DNA from: Dyadobacter psychrophilus
GTDB lineage: Bacteria > Bacteroidota > Bacteroidia > Cytophagales > Spirosomataceae
DNA length: 64,000 nucleotides
Assembly (NCBI RefSeq): GCF_900167945.1
Contig: NZ_FUZA01000001.1
Location: forward strand, 1,240,001-1,304,000
Direction of reading: 5' to 3'
The first letter of the stretch is position 1. The number at the start of each line of letters is the position of its first letter. Shown in pieces: positions 43,073 to 52,096 of the stretch. A model generated the notes under the pieces. It saw only the letters and a program-made list of their open reading frames with translations, was not told the DNA's origin and did no database searches. Made by a program: the position numbers and the translations under genes.

Positions 43073-43843
43073 ATGTCTTCAACAGAAACCAACGCGAAAA
43101 AGCCGCTTTTCAGAACTCCTGACATATTTTCCCAATTTAATGATCTCATCGCGGCCGAAAGCACCAGACACGGAGGCGTTAGCAAAAGTCCGTATGCATC
43201 ATTGAACCTGGGTGGCTCACAGGATGAACCTGCCAATATCCTTGAAAATAATCGTCGATTCTTCAATGCATTAAATATTCCTTTCGAAACAGTTGCCAAG
43301 TCGCATCAGGTGCATGAGGACAAAATTTTAAATGTTCGTAATCCCGGGCGATTCGAGGGTTATGACGCAATGATCACCAATAAATTCAACATTCAATTGG
43401 CTGTAACGGTTGCAGATTGTACGCCAATCCTGGTTTTTGACCCAATAACCAAAAGCGTTGCCGCTATTCATGCAGGTTGGCGTGGAACTGTAAAGCGCAT
43501 TGCAGCAAAAACCGTGGCCATGCTTCAAGCCGAATTCGGCTCAGACCCAAAAAATTGCATTGCATATGTTGGAACGTGTATCGATGAATGCTCCTTCGAA
43601 GTCGGCGAAGATGTTTCCGATAATTTTGAAGATCAATACAAACGGTTTGATGCCGAAAAACAGAAATATTTTGTAGATCTGAAAGCCGCTAACCGAGATC
43701 AGTTGATTATTGCAGGACTGTCTGCAGAAAACATCCAGATTTCTGCATATTCCACAGTCCTTAACAACGACGATTATTTCTCTTACCGCTTCGAAAAAGG
43801 CTTCACAGGGAGAATGCTGGCGACAATCGGAATGGTTGGCTAG
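43073..43843 (+). CDS. pgeF: peptidoglycan editing factor PgeF (multicopper oxidase-like, DUF152/YfiH)
   Basis: This 256-residue cytoplasmic protein belongs to the YfiH/PgeF family, which hydrolyses wrongly built UDP-MurNAc-L-Ser so that L-Ala is kept in the cell wall. It has the three expected metal ligands: H81 (HQVHEDK), C116 (VADCTPI) and H133 (AAIHAGWRGT), plus ECSFEVGEDV. Older annotation calls this a polyphenol oxidase or laccase. It is a single gene with a promoter and a 21-bp terminator stem. Confidence 0.93.
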   Translation: MSSTETNAKKPLFRTPDIFSQFNDLIAAESTRHGGVSKSPYASLNLGGSQDEPANILENNRRFFNALNIPFETVAKSHQVHEDKILNVRNPGRFEGYDAMITNKFNIQLAVTVADCTPILVFDPITKSVAAIHAGWRGTVKRIAAKTVAMLQAEFGSDPKNCIAYVGTCIDECSFEVGEDVSDNFEDQYKRFDAEKQKYFVDLKAANRDQLIIAGLSAENIQISAYSTVLNNDDYFSYRFEKGFTGRMLATIGMVG

Positions 43844-43844
43844 C

Positions 43845-43901
43845 GATTAACAGCAAAAAGACAGCACTTTCGGGCGCTGTCTTTTTGCTGTTAATCTTTT
43901 T
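43845..43901. terminator. bidirectional terminator
   Basis: A perfect 21-bp stem (43845-43865 with 43876-43896) with a 10-nt loop, followed by a T-run on the plus strand. It lies between the convergent pgeF and histone-like genes. Confidence 0.92.
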
Positions 43902-43906
43902 GGATC

Positions 43907-44332
43907 TTATTGAGCTGGCGTTTCTACAACTGTTTGTTCAGTAACTCCGGCTGGTTTTGCTGCTGGTCGTGATGTGCCACGGGAAGCTGCAGGCTTAACA
44001 GGAGTGGCTTTGACTGGAGCTGGTTTGGCCGGCGCAGCAACAGCTGCTTTGGACGAAGCTGCGGCAACCAGCGCAGCAACCTTAGCAGCTTTTTCCTTTT
44101 TGCTCCCTTTTTTATCTTTGTCTTTCGATTTCAGCTTTTTCTCCGCGTTTTTAGCATCTTTAGCCTTCTTTTTCTCAGTCTCTTTTTCAAATTTGGCCAC
44201 CTTCTTAGCCAGTTTGGCAGCCGCTTTTTCAATAGACTTTTTTATTTTCTTGGAACCTGCAGAAACTGCAGCGATTTTGCCGGAAAGCGTTTCTGCAATT
44301 TCGGTCGTTAATTTTTTTGTAGCAGATTTCAT
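43907..44332 (-). CDS. lysine/alanine/proline-rich histone H1-like protein
   Basis: This 141-residue protein is dominated by Lys, Ala and Pro. Residues about 1-85 form a strongly basic helical region (KKIKKSIEKAAAKLAKK, KKAKDAKNAEKK). The second half has repeated PAKPAPVKATPVKPAA-type segments. This composition resembles eukaryotic histone H1 tails and bacterial H1-like nucleoid proteins, so DNA or RNA binding is plausible. There is no signal peptide. It is a single gene between pgeF and the SpoU methyltransferase gene. Confidence 0.75.
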   Translation of the reverse strand: MKSATKKLTTEIAETLSGKIAAVSAGSKKIKKSIEKAAAKLAKKVAKFEKETEKKKAKDAKNAEKKLKSKDKDKKGSKKEKAAKVAALVAAASSKAAVAAPAKPAPVKATPVKPAASRGTSRPAAKPAGVTEQTVVETPAQ

Positions 44333-44473
44333 AATGTAATTTTAAAACAAGTAATGTCGTCACCCGGCTCAACTTATGTGAACGCGAGATGCAAACGTGA
44401 GGATATGTTAACGCATTTATAACCTGCAATTACTGCTTAAGAAGCGATAAACACCAAATATCTCATATTATAT

Positions 44474-45004
44474 TTATGTTATTTTTTTCCTCACAAATTC
44501 CCAAAACACGATTCCAGCTGATACGGACACATTAAAAGAATGTTTTGTCCCGAATTGAGGGATTTCCAGACAGCCGTCTGCCTCGGCAATTACTTCATCA
44601 GCAACTCCTTCCACCTCATTTCCAAAGACAAATGCACAGGGACTTTCATTGTTTGGATTAAAATTCTGCAACATTACGCTTCCTTCGGCCTGCTCCACAC
44701 ACCAAATTTGGTATCCGTCCGCCTTTAACTGCTTTACCGCATTCACAGTGCTGTCATTTTTTTCCCAGGCAACCGACAATTCTGCACCAATTGCGCTTCG
44801 TGTTATTTCTCTGTGCGGCGGACTTTGGGTATACCCGCATAAAATAATTTTCTCAGCACGAAAAGCATCCGCAGTACGGAAGAAAGACCCGACATTGGCT
44901 AAGCTCCTGATATTGTCTAAGACAACCACAAAAGGAAATTTTTCCGCTTCTTTAAATTCGTCCACCGTCAACCGGCCCATTTCCTCGACCCTCAATTTGC
45001 GCAT
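44474..45004 (-). CDS. RNA methyltransferase, SpoU/TrmH family
   Basis: This 176-residue SPOUT methyltransferase has the knot motifs in order: LDNIRSLANVGSFFRTADAF, FVFGNEVEGV and IPQFGTKHSFNVSVSAGIV. It would transfer a methyl group from S-adenosylmethionine to a ribose 2'-OH in tRNA or rRNA. It lacks an N-terminal RNA-binding extension, so the target position is not predictable. It lies next to the FG-GAP gene on the same strand, 94 bp downstream of it. Confidence 0.92.
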   Translation of the reverse strand: MRKLRVEEMGRLTVDEFKEAEKFPFVVVLDNIRSLANVGSFFRTADAFRAEKIILCGYTQSPPHREITRSAIGAELSVAWEKNDSTVNAVKQLKADGYQIWCVEQAEGSVMLQNFNPNNESPCAFVFGNEVEGVADEVIAEADGCLEIPQFGTKHSFNVSVSAGIVFWEFVRKKIT

Positions 45005-45098
45005 GAATGTATTTCAATTGATAATGTTGCAAACGTACGGGAAAGAAATAGAATGGCCTCGGTTTAAGGCCATTTTCTGATGCTGAATGCAGGGATTG

Positions 45099-48000
45099 CT
45101 ATCTCGTAATGGCTAATTTTTGCGTGGATTCTGTGCCATTTCCATAAGCGATCCGTAACAGATACACTCCCGTTGCGACGCTTCTTACATCAATTTCCTG
45201 CACAGGTTTCAGTGATTTGTAAACAGCCTTCCCATGAACAGTCAGCAGCTCGATGCTCGCAATATCTTCCTTGTTTTTGCTTCGGATAAAAAGCTTTTCG
45301 GAGACGGGGTTAGGAAAGACTTCTACCGCTAAATGTGTAAAATCAGCATTGAAATTAACCACGCGCATCCGGCTTAGGGCAAAAGTGTCATCCTGATCGA
45401 TCATTTTTAACCGGTAATGATTGTCACCGTTTTGCGGGTCTGTATCCGTGAAAGCATAATGAATCTCGTCCTGCGAGGACAGTGAAGCTTCCACATGGCC
45501 AATCACCTCCCAATTTTCCGCGTTGGAACTGCGCTGGATCTCAAAAAGCTTACTATTCACCTCCGATGCTGTTACCCAGCTTAGTTCAACGACATTTTCC
45601 GATTTAGCAGCATTAAAACGCACCAGCTCTACCGGCAATACAGCGCCGCCGTTCAGCATCAATGTAGATGAATAATGCCACGGGCCATATACCTGACCAG
45701 TGATCGCAAGAACCGGATCATATTTAATCCGCACCCGAACTTTGGTGGCATTCCCAATTTTCGTTAAAATATTTTTATACTCAAAAAGGCCCTGCCCTGT
45801 GCTGCTGTAAACGGATTGCTGTTCCGTAAATTCAGTGCTACCTGTTATTGAAGAGACCAGCACAGGTTTTGAAAATGCTTCTCCTTCTTTCCTGGTCTCC
45901 CAAACAAGCTTTCCTTTATTTCTGCCCAAAAATGACTTTTCAAATAACCCTACACCAAACGTACTTTCGGGAATATTGTCATGATTAATGAGCGTATTCA
46001 AGTCCGAATTGTACAGTCTCAGATTATTTTTCAAACCAGCCCCCAGGTTCCCATGAAAAGTAAAAGCCTGTCCTATATTCACATTAGCAGCATCGAATGG
46101 AGCTCCGGAGATAATGTCGCTATAACCATCGCCATTCACATCACCTGCACCCGCAACGGCATAACCCAACTGTGCTTTTCCTTGATTTTTCTCAATTTTG
46201 ATTGCTACAACTGGATTGATACCGGCAGGCGAGCCGTGGTAAACGAACAAAGCGCCTTCCTCGGCTTGCCCGCCATTATATTGAGGTGCTCCTACAACCA
46301 CATCGGCATAACCATCTCCGTTCACATCACCCGCACCCGCAACAGCGTAGCCCATATGCGCAGCTTCCTGATTGCCCAAAAGAGTGGTTTTTGCCACCGG
46401 ATCGATACCTGATGAAGAACCATGAAAAATAAATGCCCCGCCCTGCATCTTTTGGTTCGCTATATAATGGTCTGCACCAACGATAACATCGCTAAAACCG
46501 TCCCCATTAACGTCACCTGCACAGGATACTGAAGTTCCCAATGCGGCCTGAGATACATTAATTTGCAAGATGTCGCCTGTCTGCATATCAATTCCGGATT
46601 GTGAGCCATAGTAAATAAAAGCCGCACCTTCCAGAACCTGCCCATCGTTGTAAAAGTGATCTCCGGCTATTACATCGCTGTATCCGTCACCATTCACATC
46701 CCCGGCGCCAGAAACCGACCCACCCATGAACGAACTTGTTTTATTGCTTTCTAAAATCAATGCATTATTCAAAATTCCCGATCCGGAGCCATAATAAACA
46801 AATGCTGCGCCTTCGCCGTTTTGAACATTACTATATCCCGGCGCACCGACAATAATATCGCTGAATCCGTCCCCGTTCACATCGCCGCCATCAGCAGCAG
46901 CATGCCCAAAACGGCAACCTAACTGGTTGAAAGACAAAGTTGATGCGGGTTGCGGATTAAGTCCGCCCGGTGAACCGTGGAAGATAAAAATCCTGCCCGT
47001 ATTTGTCTGTGCATCATCAAATAGAGGCGCACCGACCAATACATCAGCATAGCCATCACCATTGATATCACCGGCACCTGAAACTGAAAACCCCATATTC
47101 GCTTCGGCCTGATTACCTTCCAGTGTTTCGAATCCATTCAAAGATATCCCGGATGCTGATCCATAGTATAGAAATGCAGCACCCTCGTTTGTCTCTCCAT
47201 TATCAAAATAAGGCGCTCCCACAATGACATCATTGAACCCATCACCATTTACATCCCCGGCACTTGAAACAGCATAACCCATTTGACTACCATTCTGATT
47301 GGCAGACAACGTAGCGTTTGAAATGTAGTTTAATCCCGAAGCAGAACCGTGATAAATGAATGCGGCGCCTTCATTTTTTTCGGGACTATCGAAGAAAGGT
47401 GCACCCACAATGATATCACTAAATCCATCGCCATTCACATCGCCTGCGCTTCTTACCGACCAGCCTAAATGAGAATCGGCCTGTCCGCTTCTAACATTTG
47501 CAATGGATGTAGAAAGGATGCCAGAGGCCGATCCCTGAAATACCAAAGCGGCGCCTTCATTAACGCTTCCGGTAAATTCATGTTCCCCTACTACTATATC
47601 ACTATATCCGTCGCCGTTGACATCTCCTGCACTTGCGACAGAGTGCCCCATCCATGCACCTGCTTTCTCGCCATTAATTTTTTGCGCAAAAACACTACTA
47701 ACGCCCGATGCAGAACCGTGATAAATAAAAGCTGCTCCTTCATTGGTGTTCAGAACACTGATATCATAGTATGGCGCACCAATAACGACATCGCTGAAAC
47801 CGTCGCCATTGACATCGCCGGCACTTCCAACGCATCGACCAAAATTGGCACCAGACTGATTAATTTCCAGAATGGCTGCATACTGGGAAGTTAAGCCACC
47901 GGCAGCACCGTGATAGATGAACGCAACGCCTTCATCCGTCTGTCCTCGATCATATTCATGCGCACCGATGATCACATCACTAAATCCATCTGCATTCACG

Positions 48001-49421
48001 TCTCCCGCACTGGCTACTGCCCAGCCAAATGATTGGTCTTGCTGGATATCTTCCAGCACAATTTCTGGCACATTGTCAACTCCGGATGCTGAACCATGGA
48101 AGACAAAAGCTTGCCCATTATCAGGAGAACCTACTATTACATCGCTATAACCATCATTATTGATATCCCCGGCAGAAGCAACGGTGAAACCGAAATTGGC
48201 ATTAGCTGCATCACAAGTCAGCATGACAGCAGCTACAGGCGTGATCCCGGATAAAGTGCCATAGTATATAAAGGCGGCTCCATTGTAAGATCCGTTATGA
48301 TTATAGCTTGGATCTCCCACTATCACATCACTGAATCCATCACCATTCACATCTCCCGCGCTTGCAGCAGACCAGCCGTATCCAAAGTATTGATCCTCAG
48401 TTTCCTTGAGTATGTCAGGTGCTTTTACTGAAAAAGGATCAATTCCAATACCAGCTCCGTAATAAATATAGACTTCGCCATTGGAAGTTGCCGGGGATGG
48501 ATTTTCATTATCTGCGTGAACGGAACTTACCAGGACATCGCTGAATCCGTCCCCATTCACATCTCCCGCACTTGCAACGGACCAGCCGAGGTTAGCATAA
48601 GTTTGATTATTTTGTAAAATCGCATTGGCATTACCCGGGTTCCCATTCACTACAATCGGATCAATAGTGACCGGATAAGCCGCTCCTGCAACATTTACTG
48701 ATAAAAGAATCTGCTCGTCTTTGCTCGATAGTGATGCGGTCAGAGTTTGACCATTGGCATCCCAGCACTGCAAATCCTTATAAATAAGCCGGGTTGAGAT
48801 AGCGTTTTCGTTTTTTGCATAAAAAGCCAGTTCATTATTGCCCAGGTCTTTCACATTCAATCCCTCCGCATTCAAGTGTACGTTTAAAACCTTCGTGTTA
48901 ACCGGCGCCTGGTTTATGATAAAATTCTGACGAATGCCTTGCTCGTTATTAATGTATTCTTCCGTAAAATCCTGGTGTTTAATTTGAAGTTTGTTATCAA
49001 TATGGTCGCAAATTGCATTGGCCTGTGCGTCAAATAATTTCCGGCCATCTGCGTAAACGCCCTCATTCACAAGTCTCAGCTGAAAGTTATGTCCTGCTGA
49101 GTCCACCCGATTTTGGATAGTCAAATGCCCGGGTTTGTAATAAGCCCTGAGATTTTGCTGTCTGTTCGGACTTTGAAGAGATTGCTTTTTAGCATCAAAG
49201 GAAATGTTGTATTCCCTTTTGGCAAGACTTTGTTGAATGCCAGAAATTAAGCTTTGCGGCATAGGATCTTCAAGCTTTTTATTAAACACCGGCTTAATCG
49301 ACGGTGATTTTGCAGCTGATCCTGGAATAGCCTCCGGTTTAGCTTCTTGCACGTTATAAATGGTAAAACAAACCGCGACGACAAGCAGAATAGAGAGGAC
49401 TGACTTGTAAAATTGTCTCAT
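45099..49421 (-). CDS. giant FG-GAP/integrin-like repeat protein with type IX sorting domain
   Basis: This 1440-residue protein is exported: hydrophobic N-terminal segment (about 5-22), then a 230-residue unknown region. Fourteen consecutive FG-GAP repeats of about 63 residues follow (DNA 46050-48600), each containing a calcium-binding-like G-D-V-N-G-D-G-[FY]-[SN]-D core. Fourteen repeats would make two seven-bladed propellers. The C-terminus has a fibronectin-like region and a type IX sorting domain (VFPNPVSEKLFI, ending KLAITR), so it is likely secreted and anchored on the surface. The role may be adhesion; the ligand is unknown. A NarL-type regulator gene lies upstream on the same strand. 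Confidence 0.9.
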   Translation of the reverse strand: MRQFYKSVLSILLVVAVCFTIYNVQEAKPEAIPGSAAKSPSIKPVFNKKLEDPMPQSLISGIQQSLAKREYNISFDAKKQSLQSPNRQQNLRAYYKPGHLTIQNRVDSAGHNFQLRLVNEGVYADGRKLFDAQANAICDHIDNKLQIKHQDFTEEYINNEQGIRQNFIINQAPVNTKVLNVHLNAEGLNVKDLGNNELAFYAKNENAISTRLIYKDLQCWDANGQTLTASLSSKDEQILLSVNVAGAAYPVTIDPIVVNGNPGNANAILQNNQTYANLGWSVASAGDVNGDGFSDVLVSSVHADNENPSPATSNGEVYIYYGAGIGIDPFSVKAPDILKETEDQYFGYGWSAASAGDVNGDGFSDVIVGDPSYNHNGSYNGAAFIYYGTLSGITPVAAVMLTCDAANANFGFTVASAGDINNDGYSDVIVGSPDNGQAFVFHGSASGVDNVPEIVLEDIQQDQSFGWAVASAGDVNADGFSDVIIGAHEYDRGQTDEGVAFIYHGAAGGLTSQYAAILEINQSGANFGRCVGSAGDVNGDGFSDVVIGAPYYDISVLNTNEGAAFIYHGSASGVSSVFAQKINGEKAGAWMGHSVASAGDVNGDGYSDIVVGEHEFTGSVNEGAALVFQGSASGILSTSIANVRSGQADSHLGWSVRSAGDVNGDGFSDIIVGAPFFDSPEKNEGAAFIYHGSASGLNYISNATLSANQNGSQMGYAVSSAGDVNGDGFNDVIVGAPYFDNGETNEGAAFLYYGSASGISLNGFETLEGNQAEANMGFSVSGAGDINGDGYADVLVGAPLFDDAQTNTGRIFIFHGSPGGLNPQPASTLSFNQLGCRFGHAAADGGDVNGDGFSDIIVGAPGYSNVQNGEGAAFVYYGSGSGILNNALILESNKTSSFMGGSVSGAGDVNGDGYSDVIAGDHFYNDGQVLEGAAFIYYGSQSGIDMQTGDILQINVSQAALGTSVSCAGDVNGDGFSDVIVGADHYIANQKMQGGAFIFHGSSSGIDPVAKTTLLGNQEAAHMGYAVAGAGDVNGDGYADVVVGAPQYNGGQAEEGALFVYHGSPAGINPVVAIKIEKNQGKAQLGYAVAGAGDVNGDGYSDIISGAPFDAANVNIGQAFTFHGNLGAGLKNNLRLYNSDLNTLINHDNIPESTFGVGLFEKSFLGRNKGKLVWETRKEGEAFSKPVLVSSITGSTEFTEQQSVYSSTGQGLFEYKNILTKIGNATKVRVRIKYDPVLAITGQVYGPWHYSSTLMLNGGAVLPVELVRFNAAKSENVVELSWVTASEVNSKLFEIQRSSNAENWEVIGHVEASLSSQDEIHYAFTDTDPQNGDNHYRLKMIDQDDTFALSRMRVVNFNADFTHLAVEVFPNPVSEKLFIRSKNKEDIASIELLTVHGKAVYKSLKPVQEIDVRSVATGVYLLRIAYGNGTESTQKLAITR

Positions 49422-49579
49422 TTTTCAATCTTGGATATAGTAAGAATTTGATTCATTGAGCTTAGAAGCTGCCTGACCAAATTTTACTTCGCTAAAATCA
49501 AGATGTGCAATGCGTTTATTAGAAGGTCGGTAAGACTTATTTGAAGGTTAATTAATCTGAGAGCCCAAACAAAACCCAC

Positions 49580-49610
49580 AAAAAAACCCTGCACAGCGAA
49601 GTGCAGGGTT
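49580..49610 (-). terminator. rho-independent terminator of the NarL-type regulator gene
   Basis: On the minus strand AACCCTGCAC (49601-49610) pairs perfectly with GTGCAGGGTT (49585-49594), followed by a T-run (49580-49586 on the complementary strand). It begins 21 bp after the stop codon. Confidence 0.9.
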
Positions 49611-49631
49611 CAGATATTTAGAAGGAAACAG

Positions 49632-50252
49632 TTATTTGATCTTGGTGATCAGTTCTACTATATTTTTTACGCCCAGTTTTTCAAAAATACGCGCCTTGTA
49701 AGTACTAACGGTTGAAAGTTGCAGATTGAGTTTTTCTGCAATTTTGGCTGTTCCTAACCCTTCTTTCAAAAGGTTCATGACGTCTGTTTCTCTTGGGGAC
49801 AAACTTACAACCGGATCCGGAAGGAATTCGCGCGGATTAATGAGCCTGTTGATATTCATTTGCTGCATATCCTCGCTCATGTATTTCTTATTGTTTAAAA
49901 CGCTCATAACAGCCGTTTTAAACTCTTCCTCAGGCGCATCTTTGGACAAATAACCATCCGCTCCGGCTTGAAGATACATCAGACCATATTGCTGCTCATC
50001 ATAGCTTGAGAACATCAATATTCTGATCCCGGGAGATTTCTGACGAATGGTTTCTACCATTTTCGTCGTATTTCCACCAGGGATGTTAATATCCAGGATC
50101 AAAAGATCATATGCCTTTACTTCAATTTCCTGAAGTATTTTATCAAAATCGTCAACATCGGAAATAGTCGAGTCCGGAATCAGTGATTTGAGGAGGTGCT
50201 TGGTGCCTATTCTCACTACTGCATGATCTTCGGCAATAAGTATGTGTTTCAT
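49632..50252 (-). CDS. response regulator, NarL/FixJ (LuxR-type HTH) family
   Basis: From ATG 50252 this is a 206-residue regulator. The receiver domain has acidic residues E8-D9, phospho-acceptor D54 (LLILDINIPGG) and K in GYLSKDAPEEE. The C-terminal LuxR helix-turn-helix reads LSPRETDVMNLLKEGLGTAKIAEKL. An in-frame TTG at 50270 is less likely as a start. No partner kinase is adjacent. Its position between the FG-GAP surface protein and the polysaccharide cluster makes either a possible target; this is inference. Confidence 0.92.
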   Translation of the reverse strand: MKHILIAEDHAVVRIGTKHLLKSLIPDSTISDVDDFDKILQEIEVKAYDLLILDINIPGGNTTKMVETIRQKSPGIRILMFSSYDEQQYGLMYLQAGADGYLSKDAPEEEFKTAVMSVLNNKKYMSEDMQQMNINRLINPREFLPDPVVSLSPRETDVMNLLKEGLGTAKIAEKLNLQLSTVSTYKARIFEKLGVKNIVELITKIK

Positions 50253-50316
50253 GTACGGGTTTAAGTCCAATTAAGTAAAAAATGCAGGTGCCTATCTGAA
50301 ACGATCGCTTAATTTA

Positions 50317-50324
50317 CAAATTTA
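50317..50324 (-). promoter_or_regulatory. -7 promoter element of the NarL-type regulator gene
   Basis: Minus strand TAAATTTG, a perfect TAnnTTTG, 65 bp upstream of ATG 50252; no clear -33 TTG. Confidence 0.4.
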
Positions 50325-50507
50325 GCAATCAGCATTGTATTAAACCTAAAAAATATCAAATTAGTATAGCAATATTTCACAACTTTTATAAAATAAAGGC
50401 AAGAAATCACCTGTTAACATGTAAAAAGTCGGTTACTTTCTTAAACTAAGTTATTTAGCATCAAAATTATCTCACATAACGCACATTATTTCTGGAAAAA
50501 CGATGAA

Positions 50508-51455
50508 TTGGACGTTCGTCTGTATACCGGCAAAAACGATTTTTTACCAGATCCGGATTTCCGTCCTTTTTTGTATCTGACCTCAGGTCATTTAACGACC
50601 CAAACAACCGATACAATCCATGCCTTTCGCTTGATTCGGCGAAATGGTGAGCAGGTGATCGCCCTATTTCAGTGTGTGGAAAAGCCAGGCAATATTTGGG
50701 AGTCGCCTGCTAATGCTCCTTTTGGGGGAATTCAGTGTGATGTGGATTGTCAGAAAAGTGAACTTGCTTTTTTTCTGGATTGTATCAAAAATTGGGTCAC
50801 CTTCCGCTCCGGCAAAAAGTTGGTTATTAAGACCGCCCCTTCCTGCTATAACCCAACATTAAATAATTTGCTTCACATTTCCTATCTCAATACTGGGTTT
50901 GTCCCAATTCAGGCCAACTTGAATAGTTTTATTTCTGTCAATTCCACCGACTTTTATTCTAAAATCAGGCCAGCTGAGAAACGAAGGATCAAAAAAGCGG
51001 CCATTGCGGGTTTTAAAGCCGGCTTGGCTAATGAGATTTCTTCAACCGCGGTTTTTGAATTTCTCACAAAATGCCGCATTCAGAAAAATTACCGGATGTC
51101 ATTAACGTTACCTCAGATAGATTCTTTAAGACAACGTTTCCCGGATAATTATCTGGTTTTTACCGTTATGGAAGGCTCCAAAATCATTGCACTCACCTTA
51201 ACAGTCCGGGTTAATGACCGGATACTTTATAATTTTCTGTGCGGTGATTTGCAGGAATATTGCGTTTTCAGTCCCTTGGTAACACTTATGGAATCCGTTT
51301 ATCAATATTGTCAGCAAGAAAAGATCGGGATTTTGGACCTTGGAATTTCCCTGGATCAAGATGGGAATCACAAACCTTCCTTAAACCGCTTCAAAAAGAA
51401 CATTGGCGGCCAGGATTGTATGAAATTGACTTATGAAATTAATCTTCAAGATTAA
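50508..51455 (+). CDS. GNAT/FemAB-like acyltransferase (CelD/BioF2-like), start uncertain
   Basis: The product (315 residues from TTG 50508) has the two-lobed GNAT fold of the acetyltransferase-6 / CelD group. Visible segments are KIRPAEKRRIKKA, YLVFTVMEGSKIIALTLTVRV and SPLVTLMESVYQYC. Such proteins modify surface polysaccharides or peptidoglycan precursors. The start is unusual: no in-frame ATG exists near the beginning, while the frame continues upstream to 50445 with protein-like sequence. Initiation may therefore be at TTG 50508 or at an ATT/ATC codon near 50460-50466. Its stop codon overlaps the stop of the next, convergent gene by 4 bp. Confidence 0.72.
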   Translation: MDVRLYTGKNDFLPDPDFRPFLYLTSGHLTTQTTDTIHAFRLIRRNGEQVIALFQCVEKPGNIWESPANAPFGGIQCDVDCQKSELAFFLDCIKNWVTFRSGKKLVIKTAPSCYNPTLNNLLHISYLNTGFVPIQANLNSFISVNSTDFYSKIRPAEKRRIKKAAIAGFKAGLANEISSTAVFEFLTKCRIQKNYRMSLTLPQIDSLRQRFPDNYLVFTVMEGSKIIALTLTVRVNDRILYNFLCGDLQEYCVFSPLVTLMESVYQYCQQEKIGILDLGISLDQDGNHKPSLNRFKKNIGGQDCMKLTYEINLQD

Positions 51456-52096
51456 ATTTCAAGACAGTTTCCATCTCTGTAAAAAACGCTTGTGCACGTT
51501 TCAATGCCCACGATCGGTGCCATGCCGATGAAATCAAGCCTTCTGAAGCCACTTTCTTTCAAATATTCTTTGGCTTTCTGATACCATTCCCTTTCGGAAT
51601 TATCGAGGATCAAAATGCCATCCTGGGTTAAATAATCAACCGCAAAATTGGCGCATTTCACTCGGTTTCTTCCATCAACGATGATAATGTTATACAGTCG
51701 GCCAGCATCCTTAACTGCCTGAACGTAAGTGTCTCCCAAAGGCTTTTCAATTACTTTTGCATTCGCAGGAAGCTTTGGCCTGATTTGCTTTATCCAGTCG
51801 GCATCGTGTTCAACGGCCGTAATTTCCTTTACACGCGCAGCATACCAGCGTGTTGAATTCCCGGAGCCGTATTCAAAAACAGTAAATTCAGCCTTTAAAC
51901 GGGGTTTCAAGAACAAAATAAACGGGTAAGTATACCACGGAAGCGGATCGCCATTTGCATCAACGGATTGTTTGGTATGAAAACTTCTGAACCAGCCGTA
52001 TTGCTTTAATGCGCCATCCAAAAAAAGCTGCACGCTGCCACCCAGACCAATCCCGTTCAGCAGATCCCAGGTATTATTTTTTATTTTTTTTATCAT
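51452..52096 (-). CDS. class I SAM-dependent methyltransferase-like protein
   Basis: This 214-residue protein has a Rossmann methyltransferase core: motif I VFEYGSGNSTRWYAA, the acidic residue of motif II in AVEHDADW, and later IIIVDGRNRVK and GILILDNSE. The substrate may be a sugar or another small molecule. Its start overlaps the wecB stop codon by one base, so the two are translationally coupled. This places it in the polysaccharide cluster. Confidence 0.85.
   Translation of the reverse strand: MIKKIKNNTWDLLNGIGLGGSVQLFLDGALKQYGWFRSFHTKQSVDANGDPLPWYTYPFILFLKPRLKAEFTVFEYGSGNSTRWYAARVKEITAVEHDADWIKQIRPKLPANAKVIEKPLGDTYVQAVKDAGRLYNIIIVDGRNRVKCANFAVDYLTQDGILILDNSEREWYQKAKEYLKESGFRRLDFIGMAPIVGIETCTSVFYRDGNCLEI

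Noticed and set aside
45981..47894. Plus-strand frames opposite the FG-GAP repeats
   Set aside because: They repeat with the period of the FG-GAP units and are just their antisense shadow.
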